From JALOLG01 sp963722415 (lineage in GTDB: Bacteria; Actinomycetota; Acidimicrobiia; Acidimicrobiales; Ilumatobacteraceae), in the NCBI GenBank assembly GCA_963722415.1, contig CAVRNI010000009.1:1-64000 (forward strand): a DNA stretch of 64,000 nucleotides, read 5' to 3'. Below are positions 56,399 to 64,000 of this stretch, piece after piece (the stretch's first letter is position 1; every line of letters starts with the position of its first letter). Position numbers and translations under genes: made by a program. The notes beneath the pieces were generated by a model that was not told the DNA's origin, made no database searches, and worked only from the letters and a program-made list of their open reading frames with translations.

Positions 56399-57586
56399 GT
56401 GCGGGTGCCGCGCTTCGAACCGTTCGCCGCTCTGCGGTACACCGTCGATCTCGACGATGTGATCGCTCCCCCGTACGACGTCGTGTCGGATGCCGAGGTC
56501 GACGCCCTCGCCGCACGCGACGAGCACAACATCGTCCATGTCGACATCCCGCGTGAGCGAGATGGCGACGGGCGCTACACGGTCGCCGCCGAACGGTTGC
56601 GATCGTGGATCGCGGCGGGTGTGATGGCGCCCGATGCTGCACCGTCGCTCACGCTGTACCGGATGCGCTTCACCGACTCCACCGGCGCCGACCGCGACAT
56701 CGTCGGCGTGATGGGTGGGCTGGAGGTCGTCGACGAGGGCGCCGGCGGAGTCCTCCCGCACGAACGCACGACGCCGAAGGCCTCGACCGATCGGCTCGAC
56801 CTGACACGGGCGACGGAATGCAACATGTCGCCGATCTGGGGTCTGTCGCTCGCCGGAGGGCTCACCGACCTGCTCACCCCGCCCGCCGAGCCGATGGGAT
56901 CGGTGACCGTCGACGGCGTCGACCACATCGTCGAACGCCTCACCGATGCCGAACGGATCGCCGCCATTCGCGATGCGATCGGCTCCGACGACGTGCTCAT
57001 CGCCGATGGTCACCACCGCTACGGCATCGCCCGCACCTACCGGGACGAGGTCCGACGATCGACCGGCTCCACCGACACGCCGGCGGAACTGACGCTCGCG
57101 TTCGTCAGCGAGCTCGTCGCCGACCAACTCAGCGTCGACGCCATCCACCGCCTGTACGCGGCGCCCGGCTTCGACGAGCTCCGTGACCGACTTGCCGTGT
57201 CATTCGACCTGGAGCCCGCCGGTCCGGTCGATGACTCGACCCTGGCGCAGATGGCCAAGCGCGGTGCGTTGTGCCTCGTCGACGCGGCGGGCGACGGCGC
57301 CTGGTTGCTCCCCAAGGCCGGCGTGTTCGACGGGGTCCGCGCGCTCGACGGCGCGTGGCTCGAGCACGCGCTCCGCGACGTCGCGGTCGATGTCACCTAC
57401 CAGCACGGCGTCGACCGCGTGCTCGGCGCGGTCCGATCCGGGGCCGCGGCAGCCGGCGTCCTGATCCGCCCGGTCAGCGTCGAGGAGATCGAGCGCACCG
57501 CACGCGAAGGCCTGCTGATGCCGCCGAAGTCGACATTTTTCACGCCCAAGCTGCGCACCGGCCTCGTGGTGCGCCCGCTGACGTAG
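56399..57586 (+). CDS. DUF1015-family protein
   Basis: The 395-residue product has VPRFEPFAALRYTVDLDDVI, APPYDVVSDAEVDALAAR, HNIVHVDIPRE, VLPHERTTPKASTDRLDLTR, VLIADGHHRYGIARTYRDEV and VLIRPVSVEEIERTAREGLL, MPPKSTFFTPKLRTGLV. All are conserved in DUF1015 (SerC-linked in some genomes). Biochemical role unknown, possibly kinase-like. The GTG at 56399 is in a divergent 41-base gap to the HAD gene; a second GTG at 56405 is an alternative. It is convergent with fba. Confidence 0.88.
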   Translation: MRVPRFEPFAALRYTVDLDDVIAPPYDVVSDAEVDALAARDEHNIVHVDIPRERDGDGRYTVAAERLRSWIAAGVMAPDAAPSLTLYRMRFTDSTGADRDIVGVMGGLEVVDEGAGGVLPHERTTPKASTDRLDLTRATECNMSPIWGLSLAGGLTDLLTPPAEPMGSVTVDGVDHIVERLTDAERIAAIRDAIGSDDVLIADGHHRYGIARTYRDEVRRSTGSTDTPAELTLAFVSELVADQLSVDAIHRLYAAPGFDELRDRLAVSFDLEPAGPVDDSTLAQMAKRGALCLVDAAGDGAWLLPKAGVFDGVRALDGAWLEHALRDVAVDVTYQHGVDRVLGAVRSGAAAAGVLIRPVSVEEIERTAREGLLMPPKSTFFTPKLRTGLVVRPLT

Positions 57587-57591
57587 GCGCG

Positions 57592-58671
57592 CTATTCGAG
57601 TGTGCCGACGTTGTTGAGCTCGGCGAAGGCTTGCTTGGCGCGCTCGACGAAGCTGACCTCGCCGGCGCGCAGCCACACGCGAGGGTCGTAGTACTTCTTG
57701 TTGGGCTTGTCGGGCCCATCGGGGTTGCCGATCTGACTCTGCAGGTAGTCGTGCTTCTCGGCGTCGTAGTTGCGGATGCCGTCCCAGATCGCCCACTGCA
57801 GGTCGGTGTCGATGTTCATCTTGATCACGCCGTAGCTGATGGCCTCGGAGATCTCGGCCGGGGATGACCCGGACCCGCCGTGGAACACGAAATCGACGGG
57901 CTTCTCACCGGTGCCGAACTTGGCCTGGATGTACTCCTGGCTGTCGCGGAGGATCGTCGGCTTGAGCTTGACGTTGCCGGGCTTGTAGACGCCGTGCACG
58001 TTGCCGAACGCCGCCGCGATCGTGAACCGATCGCTCACCTTCATCAACTCTTCGTAGACGTAGGCCACCTCTTCGGGCTTGGTGTACAGGTCGCTGTCGT
58101 CGGCGTCGGAGTTGTCGACGCCGTCCTCTTCACCGCCCGTGATCCCGAGCTCGATCTCGAGCGTCATGTCGATCGCCGACATCCGCTCGAGGTAACGCTT
58201 GCTGATCTCGACGTTCTCCTCGAGCGGTTCCTCTGACAGGTCGAGCATGTGCGAGCTGAACAACGGCTTGCCGGTGGCCGCGTAGTGCTTCTCGCCGACG
58301 TCGAGCAGCCCGTCGACCCAACCGAGCAGCTTCTTCGCGCAATGGTCGGTGTGCAGGATGACGCGCGCGCCGTACGCGGCGGCCATGCGGTTGACGTGAT
58401 CCGCGCCGGCCAGGGCGCCGAGGATCGACGCCTGGTTGCCGGAGTTGTCGAGGCTCTTCCCGCCGACGAAGGCGGACCCACCATGGGAGAACTGGATGAT
58501 CACGGGCGAGTTCACGGCCGCGGCCGCTTCCATCACGCCGTTCATCGTGTTGCTGCCCGTCACGTTGCACGCCGGGATGGCGAACGACCTGGCCTTGGCC
58601 AGCGCGAAGATCTCCTTGACCTCTTTGCCGGTGATCACGCCAGGTGCAAAGTCGTTGCGGATCTCACTCAT
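57592..58671 (-). CDS. fba: Fructose-bisphosphate aldolase, class II
   Basis: Zn-dependent aldolase of glycolysis and gluconeogenesis. The 359-residue product has SFAIPACNVTGSNTMNGVME, VILHTDHCAKKLLGWVDGLL (metal ligands), HMLDLSEEPLEENVEISKRY, LGITGGEEDGVDN, AFGNVHGVYKPGNVKLKPTI and FVFHGGSGSSPAEISEAISY, matching the long FbaA-type (class IIA) enzyme. Frame intact. ATG 58671 begins the family match. The 42-base gap to the SSB-like gene suggests they may be co-transcribed. Confidence 0.96.
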   Translation of the reverse strand: MSEIRNDFAPGVITGKEVKEIFALAKARSFAIPACNVTGSNTMNGVMEAAAAVNSPVIIQFSHGGSAFVGGKSLDNSGNQASILGALAGADHVNRMAAAYGARVILHTDHCAKKLLGWVDGLLDVGEKHYAATGKPLFSSHMLDLSEEPLEENVEISKRYLERMSAIDMTLEIELGITGGEEDGVDNSDADDSDLYTKPEEVAYVYEELMKVSDRFTIAAAFGNVHGVYKPGNVKLKPTILRDSQEYIQAKFGTGEKPVDFVFHGGSGSSPAEISEAISYGVIKMNIDTDLQWAIWDGIRNYDAEKHDYLQSQIGNPDGPDKPNKKYYDPRVWLRAGEVSFVERAKQAFAELNNVGTLE

Positions 58672-58712
58672 GTGGATCAGCGTAGTCGTGCGCCCGGCGC
58701 TACGTCCCGGCG

Positions 58713-59057
58713 CTACGACCCGGAACCGCCGAGGACCGCGATCGCCCGCGCGACCAGCCGTTGCACGTCGCGCCGGCGGCGGGTGGCGACGATGTGGTCG
58801 GCGACGACCTCGGTGCGGCTCTGGGTCGCGCCCGCGGTGCGATAGAAGCGCCTGCGCACGTGACCGACGACCGTGACCTCCTCGGCAGGCGCGAACTCGC
58901 GCGTGGGCTCGAACCACACGACGGGGACGGAGAGTTGCGCCCCGTCGCCCGGCGTGGTGACCTCGAGTTGGAGAAGTTGGGTGCCCGACGGCAGGTCTCT
59001 GCGCCGTGGCTCACTCGACACGTGGCCCTGGAGGACCACCAGGTTTGACTCGTTCAT
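58713..59057 (-). CDS. ssb: Short SSB-like OB-fold protein
   Basis: 114 residues. It starts NESNLVVLQGHVSSEPRRRD, then LPSGTQLLQLEVTT, VPVVWFEPTREFAPAEEVTV and VGHVRRRFYRTAGATQSRTE, the SSB OB-fold pattern. It has none of the Gly-rich linker or acidic DDDIPF-type tail of main SSB proteins. It is thus probably a paralog, for instance a competence- or repair-associated SSB; binding is inferred. Frame intact. A 109-base gap (59058-59166) upstream should hold its promoter, but no clear -10 was found. Confidence 0.8.
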   Translation of the reverse strand: MNESNLVVLQGHVSSEPRRRDLPSGTQLLQLEVTTPGDGAQLSVPVVWFEPTREFAPAEEVTVVGHVRRRFYRTAGATQSRTEVVADHIVATRRRRDVQRLVARAIAVLGGSGS

Positions 59058-59166
59058 GGCGACTCCGTGGATGTTGGACCCGGATCAGATCCGGGCCGGT
59101 TCGTCAGGGGGAGTCGGCCCTCACCACGGTAGTCGGGGGGTGTCACAAACCCCTCTCGATCGCGAT

Positions 59167-61228
59167 CTAGCACCCACTCCCGGGCGGTGGCGACGAACGA
59201 CTGAGGTTCTCGACACGGGTCCCGTCGATCGAGGACGCCATGGTCACGGCGTTGCCGCCGTGCGTCTCGACGGCACCGACGATCGACCCGTCGACGACGA
59301 GCACGGCTGCCCGTGATCCGACGACCAGCGTGAACGGAGTCCTCTCGGCCGGCGCGTCGTCGACCGGCACCGCGAACGCGCTCCCCGCGGTCCCACGCGA
59401 CGTCACGATGGCCGTGTCACCACCGGCACCGGCGAGCGAGATCACCGGCGCCACGCCATCGACCGAGGACGCCGAGCCGAAGCCGAACGCGACACGAGCC
59501 CCATCGGGCGAACTGCTCACGATGTCGCCGTCGAGGCGAACACACGCGTCGTCCGCGAGCACGGCCGGCGTGCCTGGTTCGAGGTCGATGCTCGTGCGCC
59601 GGTGAAGGTTCCACCGGCGGCGACAGCAGCCATGCCGCGAGATCGTCCCGGAACGCCAACGTCAGGGCTTCGTCGGTGAAGACGGTCGTGAACTTCTCGT
59701 CGACGATGTCGTCGAACGGCGTCCCGGACACCACCGGGTTGACGGCCTCCACCACGAAGGCCGTGGGATTGGTCCGCTCGACGTCGGCGGCGAACGTCTC
59801 CCAGGTGCCGGGCAGGACGTACTGCGGGCCTGATCGGGCCAGGTAGATCTGGCCGAGCAGGAAGTTCTTCCAGATGTACCGGGTCGCTGGGACGCGATGC
59901 AGGTTGAGGTACGGCCACGGGTAGCTCGTCCACATCAGCAACGGATCGTCCGGTTCGGAGACGAGATCGAGCGCCGCCCGCACCATGTGCGTCCGGCCGT
60001 CGATGAGCTGCTCACGCCGAGCGTCGAAGTCACTGATGCCCTGGAACCTGCTCGCCTCGCGGAGGCCCTCCCTGAACGAGAACGTTCCGCCGACCTGGAT
60101 CGTGAGGATCGCGACCGCGAGGGGCACCACCCACATCTCGGTCGACATCGAGGCGCGCACCTGGTCCAGCCGCATGCGCTTCGTCGCGGAACCGACGAGC
60201 ACCCCGATCATGAGGATCGTCGGCACGGCCAGGATCGAGAAGTAGTGCGACGAGTACCGCTGGCTGAGCGCCAGCTCGATCCACGCCGCGAGCCACCACC
60301 CGGCCACCATCGCCCGCAGCGCCCGACCTGGTCCGTCGAGCGCTCGCCAGCGCACGACCATCTCGGTCATGAACGCGACGATGACGACGAACAGGATCGG
60401 CCGGTCACCGTAATACTCCGCGAACTGGTCGACCCCGAGTCCGAACTGACCGCCGAGGCTGCGGCCGGTCGCGGTGTTCATCCAGCGGGCGTAGGTCCAC
60501 CACCCGTCGACGAACGCGGACCACGGTCCGAAGATCCGGTAGTAGATCGGCGCCGACAGAAGCCCGCCGGCCGCGACGATCGGAACGGCCACCCACGCCG
60601 GGAGTGACCACACCCGCTCGTGCCGTCGCATCCAGGCCACCCACGCCAGCACGGGAACTGCCGTGAAGCACACCGACAACAGGGTCTGCACCGCCAACCC
60701 GATCGCCAGCCCGGCAACGAGCACCGCCGCGATCCGGCGCCGGTTCGAACGCCACGCGCCGTCCCACGCACCGACGATGAACGCCAGCGCCAGCAGGCCG
60801 ACGGTGATGTTGCGCGAATAGAGCACTCCCGCGTAGTCGGCGTCCGACAGCGTCAGATGCGTCACCGCCATCACTGCCACCGCGAACCCCACGACGCGCG
60901 TCCCACCGCTGCGCTCGACGGCGATCGCCGCCGCCACGCCGATGACGATCGACGTCGCCAACGTGAAGATCGCGATCACGAACCAGAAGCCCGACCTCCC
61001 GCCGATCCGGCCGGCCAACTCGTAGACCGCCGGCTCGAGGGGGCCCTTGTTGTGGATGCCGTTCTCGTAGTACGAGCCGCCCAGACGGATCGTGCGTTCC
61101 ACGAGGACCCGCATGTACTGCGGGTCGTAGTTGGCCGCGCTCAGCTGCATGTGGAAGACGGCGATGACCGCGAGCGCGACGAGCGCCGCGACGACGACCG
61201 GTTTGATCCACCTGCTGACGACACTCAT
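59167..61228 (-). CDS. Large GT-C-type integral membrane protein (one frameshift)
   Basis: About 686 residues after correction. The N-terminal half has roughly ten hydrophobic segments; the first outside loop is AANYDPQYMRVLVERTIRLG then GSYYENGIHNKGPLEPAVYE, followed by LYSRNITVGLLALAFIVGAW and LGVDQFAEYYGDRPILF. The C-terminal half is an extracytoplasmic domain. An extra base near 59588-59605 separates its last ~130 residues (PGTPAVLADDACVRLDGDIV, ending with SSPPPGSGC), which form a beta-rich module. It is translationally coupled to the preceding GT-C gene by an ATGA overlap. Likely a polyprenyl-phosphate-dependent glycosyltransferase; sugar unknown. Confidence 0.72.
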
Positions 61229-62556
61229 GGCACGTCGTCTCGACCATGCAGCACGTCGTCTCGACCATGCAGTACGAGCGTCGACACCGATCGCGACGAC
61301 GACGACCGTCGCGACCGACAACCTCGACAGCGCGCCGATCACGTGCCGGTTGACCTCGACCGCGTCTGCCACGTACGACAAGTACAGGTCGATCCATGCC
61401 GGGATCAGCAAGAACGCCGCGAACAGACCGAGGCGCGCGTCGGTGGCGCGCCGCCATCACGGCACCCGCCGTCGAGGCGACCAGCGCGACGGCGAGCATC
61501 GCACCGGATCCGACGGGGTCGAACGGCCCGAGGGTGCGGCGCGGGATCCGGCCGCCGACGTCGAACAGGTCGTACGCGCGGAACTCGTCGCCCAGGAACT
61601 GCCCGAGGTCATCGCGCAAGTCCTCCGAACCAGAACGGTGCTTCGACCACGAACGATTCGACCGCCGCGAGCCGACCCCGGCCGTCGGCCCACGCCCGGT
61701 AGTCGGCCAGCGCGGGATCGCGGAGGAACGCCTCGCCGTCGGCCCACGTGTCGCTGCCGACCCGCGCCACCAACGCCGCGTCGATCGGCATCCCGCGCGA
61801 CTCGAAGAACGAGGACATGCCGGGATCCGGCAGCCAGCGCAGTCCGACGTTGTTGTGGAACGACGACTCGCCCCGATCCGTCGTGACCTGCGCGATCCAC
61901 GAGTAGCCGCCCACGACGACCAACACCGCCAACCCGATCGCCGAGTACCGCCTGAGATCGGTCGCACCGGTCCGCAGGAGCACCAACGCCAACAGCAATG
62001 CCGGTACGGCGAACACGGTGAACGTGACCGCGTTCGAATCGCGCAGCAGCATCCACATCGCCGTGATCACGGTGGCGATGACGATTCGCCACCGACGCGG
62101 GTCGGCCACGAATTGCCACCACGCGGCGACAGCGGCGACCGCCAACGTGATCGAGAGCGATTCGGTGAGGATCTGCGTGGTCCACAGCGCCCATCGCGCC
62201 TGCACCGCGGTCAACGCCAGCACACCGATCGTGACGACCGCGACCGGGCGGGAGGCGATTCGCTGCCAGACCACCGCGCCCAGCCAGATCCAGGCCATCA
62301 CGTAGGCCACGCTCTGCACCAACACGACGGCGCGCCCACCACCATCGAGGAGCCAGAGCACGAGCGGATAGGCCGGCGGACGTTCGTCGAACCAGAACCG
62401 GGGCGAGAACGGTCCCCGGTCGCTCACGCGCAGGTACGACGCGGTGTCGGGGAAGAACGGGTCGAAACCACTCCCCCATGGCTCACCGAGCACCCTGACG
62501 AGGAACAGCACCGACGCGGTGGCGACGACGAAACGTGCCACTCGGCCGGCCTGCAC
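61225..62556 (-). CDS. GT39-like integral membrane glycosyltransferase (three frameshifts)
   Basis: N-terminal ATG 62556 (MQAGRVARFVVATASVLFLV). The product has PFFPDTASYLRVSDRGPFSP with the acidic GT-C loop, DERPPAYPLVLWLLDGGGRA, LTESLSITLAVAAVAAWWQF and WMLLRDSNAVTFTVFAVPAL, all GT39-like. Extra bases near 61622-61625, 61441-61455 and 61275-61285 disturb the C-terminal third. The joined text (GEDLRDDLGQFLGDEFRAY, RIPRRTLGPFDPVGSGAML, LLIPAWIDLYLSYVADAVEV) ends at TGA 61225, overlapping the next gene. The last shift is inferred from the ATGA pattern and is the least certain. It precedes another GT-C gene and is downstream of nusB. Confidence 0.7.
61231..61272. repeat. Perfect 21-base tandem duplication at the GT-C gene junction
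   Basis: Positions 61231-61251 and 61252-61272 are identical. They lie in the last codons of the upstream GT-C gene, just before the ATGA overlap with the next start at 61228. The duplication adds seven residues (HGRDDVL repeat) to the upstream product and places the stop next to the next ATG. Confidence 0.9.
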
Positions 62557-62577
62557 GGCCGGGAGGCTACTGGTCGG

Positions 62578-62997
62578 CTACTGATCTATTCCGTCGACGA
62601 TATGGCGGACATCGGCTGCAATGGCCGCCAGGACACCGTTCACGAAGCGCCCGCTGTGGTCGGTCGAGAAGCGCTTCGCCAGCTCGACGGCCTCGTCGAT
62701 CACGACCGCCAGAGGAACGTCCGGACGCGCCATCAGCTCGTACGTGGCGAGCCGCATCACACTGAGATCGATCACCGGCATGCGGGTCAGCGGCCAGTCG
62801 CGGGCCTTGTCGGCGATCGCCGCGTCGATCTCGGCGACCCGCGCTCCAACCCCGATCACCAAGTCGGTGGTCATCGCATCTGGCTCGATCACCTGCAACT
62901 CGATCGTGGCTGCCGGCTCGATGCCCTTCGCCTGGGCTTCGTACAACAGGTACAGCGCCCGCTCACGGGCGTCGGATCGAGCGTCAGGACGTTCCAT
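62578..62997 (-). CDS. nusB: Transcription antitermination factor NusB
   Basis: The 139-residue all-helical product has ARERALYLLYEAQAKGIEPA, WPLTRMPVIDLSVMRLATYE, VPLAVVIDEAVELAKRFSTD and GRFVNGVLAAIAADV, the NusB core. It works with NusE on rRNA antitermination. The order pepQ-efp-nusB is the usual actinobacterial operon. The ATG at 62997 shares a base with the efp stop (TGATG). Confidence 0.96.
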   Translation of the reverse strand: MERPDARSDARERALYLLYEAQAKGIEPAATIELQVIEPDAMTTDLVIGVGARVAEIDAAIADKARDWPLTRMPVIDLSVMRLATYELMARPDVPLAVVIDEAVELAKRFSTDHSGRFVNGVLAAIAADVRHIVDGIDQ

Positions 62998-63560
62998 CAG
63001 ACACGCGTCATGTACTCACCGGTGCGCGTGTCGACCCGGACCTTGTCGCCCGTCTCGACGAACAACGGCACCTGGAGCACCTTGCCCGTCTCGAGCCGCG
63101 CCTGCTTGCGGGCACCCGACACGCGGTCGCCCTGCACTCCCGGTTCGGTCTCGGCCACCGTGAGCTCGACCGACGCCGGGATCTCGGCGCTGATGATCAC
63201 GCTGTTGTGAAAGCCGAGTTGCGCGGTCATGCCCTCGACGAGATAGTCGGCAACGTCGGCGAGGGCCGCCGACGTCACGGTGGTCTGCTCGTAGTTCTGG
63301 TTGTCCATGAAGACGTAGTCGTCGCCGTCGCGATACAGGAACTGCATCTCGGTGCGGTTCACGATCGCCTGCTCGACACGAACACCGGCGTTGAACGTGC
63401 GGTCGAAGACGTTGCCGGTCTTGACGTTGCGGAGCTTCGTGCGCACGAACGCGCCGCCCTTGCCGGGCTTCACGTGCTGGAACTCGACGACTTGGAACAG
63501 GCCGTTGTCGAGCTCGAGCGTGATGCCGTTCTTCAAGTCGTTGGTCGTGATGGCAGGCAT
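62997..63560 (-). CDS. efp: Elongation factor P
   Basis: Relieves ribosome stalling at polyproline. The 187-residue product has the three beta-barrel domains: FQHVKPGKGGAFVRTKLRNV places Lys34 at the domain I tip, FMDNQNYEQTTV in domain II, and TGEYMTRV at the end. There are no prolines around Lys34 of the PGP type; the loop is PGKGG, as in many actinobacteria where the Lys is often unmodified. Start ATG 63560; the pepQ-like gene overlaps its start by 28 bases. Confidence 0.97.
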   Translation of the reverse strand: MPAITTNDLKNGITLELDNGLFQVVEFQHVKPGKGGAFVRTKLRNVKTGNVFDRTFNAGVRVEQAIVNRTEMQFLYRDGDDYVFMDNQNYEQTTVTSAALADVADYLVEGMTAQLGFHNSVIISAEIPASVELTVAETEPGVQGDRVSGARKQARLETGKVLQVPLFVETGDKVRVDTRTGEYMTRV

Positions 63561-64000
63561 GGGCTTTCCTTCGGCGTCTCAGTGAGGATCCGGCATCCGG
63601 ATTCGGTGACCACCACCAGGTCTTCGACACGGAAGCCGCCGAACCCTGAACGATAGAGGCCGGGCTCGACCGTCACCACGTCCCCATCCAGCAATTCCTG
63701 GGTCGATGTGGGGCTGTGGAACGGATCCTCGTGGATGAGCAACCCGACGCCGTGGCCGGTGCCGTGCAGGTACCAGTCGAGATGGCCGGCATCTTCGAAG
63801 ATGTCGCGACACACCGCGTCGACGTCGCGGGCGGCGACGCCCTCACTCACGGCTCCCAACCCGGCGAGCTGGGCCTCGAGGACGAGGTCGTAGATCTCCT
63901 GTTGCTCGGCGGTGGGATCACCGACCACGTAGCTCCTCGTCATGTCGGAGTGATAGCCGTCGACGAGGGCGCCGACGTCGATCACCACCGTGTCCCCCTC
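63533..64000 (-). CDS. pepQ: M24 family Xaa-Pro dipeptidase/aminopeptidase (3' part)
   Basis: The gene enters from the right edge, so only the catalytic C-terminal ~155 residues are seen. These contain the metal ligands: VIDVGALVDGYHSDMTRSYV (two Asp), HGTGHGVGLLIHE (His), VVTVEPGLYRSGFGGFRVED (Glu), and VVVTESGC. This is the pita-bread fold of metallopeptidases that cleave Xaa-Pro bonds. It overlaps the efp start by 28 bases and is the usual neighbour of efp, with aroB/aroQ expected further upstream. Frame intact to the edge. Confidence 0.9.
   Translation of the reverse strand, partial: EGDTVVIDVGALVDGYHSDMTRSYVVGDPTAEQQEIYDLVLEAQLAGLGAVSEGVAARDVDAVCRDIFEDAGHLDWYLHGTGHGVGLLIHEDPFHSPTSTQELLDGDVVTVEPGLYRSGFGGFRVEDLVVVTESGCRILTETPKESPCLPSRPTT

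Noticed and set aside
59417..61411. Single membrane protein reading through both GT-C genes
   Set aside because: The ATG at 61228 begins the second protein and an overlapping TGA in another frame fits the end of the first. The read-through is caused by a nearby indel.

Overview
The window is high-GC DNA with dense, mostly overlapping gene pairs (many ATGA or GTGA stop/start overlaps), frequent GTG starts and several start codons only 6-10 bases after a TANNNT -10 element. Gene content points to an actinobacterium: DprE1/DprE2/UbiA arabinose-donor genes, an AftD-type arabinosyltransferase, a 13E12-type (DUF222-HNH) gene with a LexA box, a TlyA methyltransferase, and a block that resembles the mycobacterial order tlyA-nadK-recN-pyrG-nudix-xerD-scpA-scpB-rluB. 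The CHRD plus 'VYDSR' secreted protein and the mixture of mycobacterial-like and divergent genes suggest Acidimicrobiia (Ilumatobacter-like), but that placement is inference.

Layout. 1-1241: end of a molybdenum-hydroxylase FAD subunit and a PPK2 polyphosphate kinase. 1418-7380: a five-gene peptide ABC importer (lipoprotein, two permeases, two ATPases) with a strong hairpin after the binding-protein gene. 7456-8370: an AlkA-like DNA glycosylase. 8367-32551: a large cell-envelope glycan region. Its + strand carries a PIG-V-like enzyme, an AftD-like enzyme, a GT2 enzyme, an acyltransferase-SGNH protein and a three-module 1385-residue membrane protein. Its - strand carries a polyprenol-P-mannose-synthase-like GT2, a GT4, a second acyltransferase-SGNH protein, a GT39-like enzyme, and the block HAD phosphatase-UbiA-methyltransferase-DprE1-DprE2. 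Together these can make decaprenyl-phospho-arabinose and a decorated surface glycan. 32630-38898: a truncated peptidase remnant, a TetR/acyl-CoA-ligase pair with a clear operator, small metabolic genes, and the SOS-type DUF222-HNH gene. 38981-44666 (- strand): two conserved hypotheticals, aroA, tyrA, rluB, scpB, scpA. 44728-47933: trpS, a MATE transporter, a degenerate EAL gene. 47973-56357 (- strand): HD protein, xerD, NUDIX, pyrG, recN, nadK, tlyA, a histone-tail-like protein, a HAD-IIA phosphatase. 56399-64000: DUF1015, fba, an SSB-like protein, two large GT-C membrane proteins, nusB, efp and the 3' part of a pepQ-like gene.

An important caveat: at least 20 otherwise intact genes, including essential ones (aroA, trpS), are broken by single-base indels, mostly +1 and often in short homopolymers. 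This looks like uncorrected sequencing error, so I annotate those genes as whole coding regions and give the approximate indel positions. Two loci look truly decayed: the peptidase stub at 32630-32872 and the EAL gene at 47101-47933. I saw no rRNA, tRNA, insertion sequence or CRISPR array. No gene-free stretch exceeds about 180 bases.
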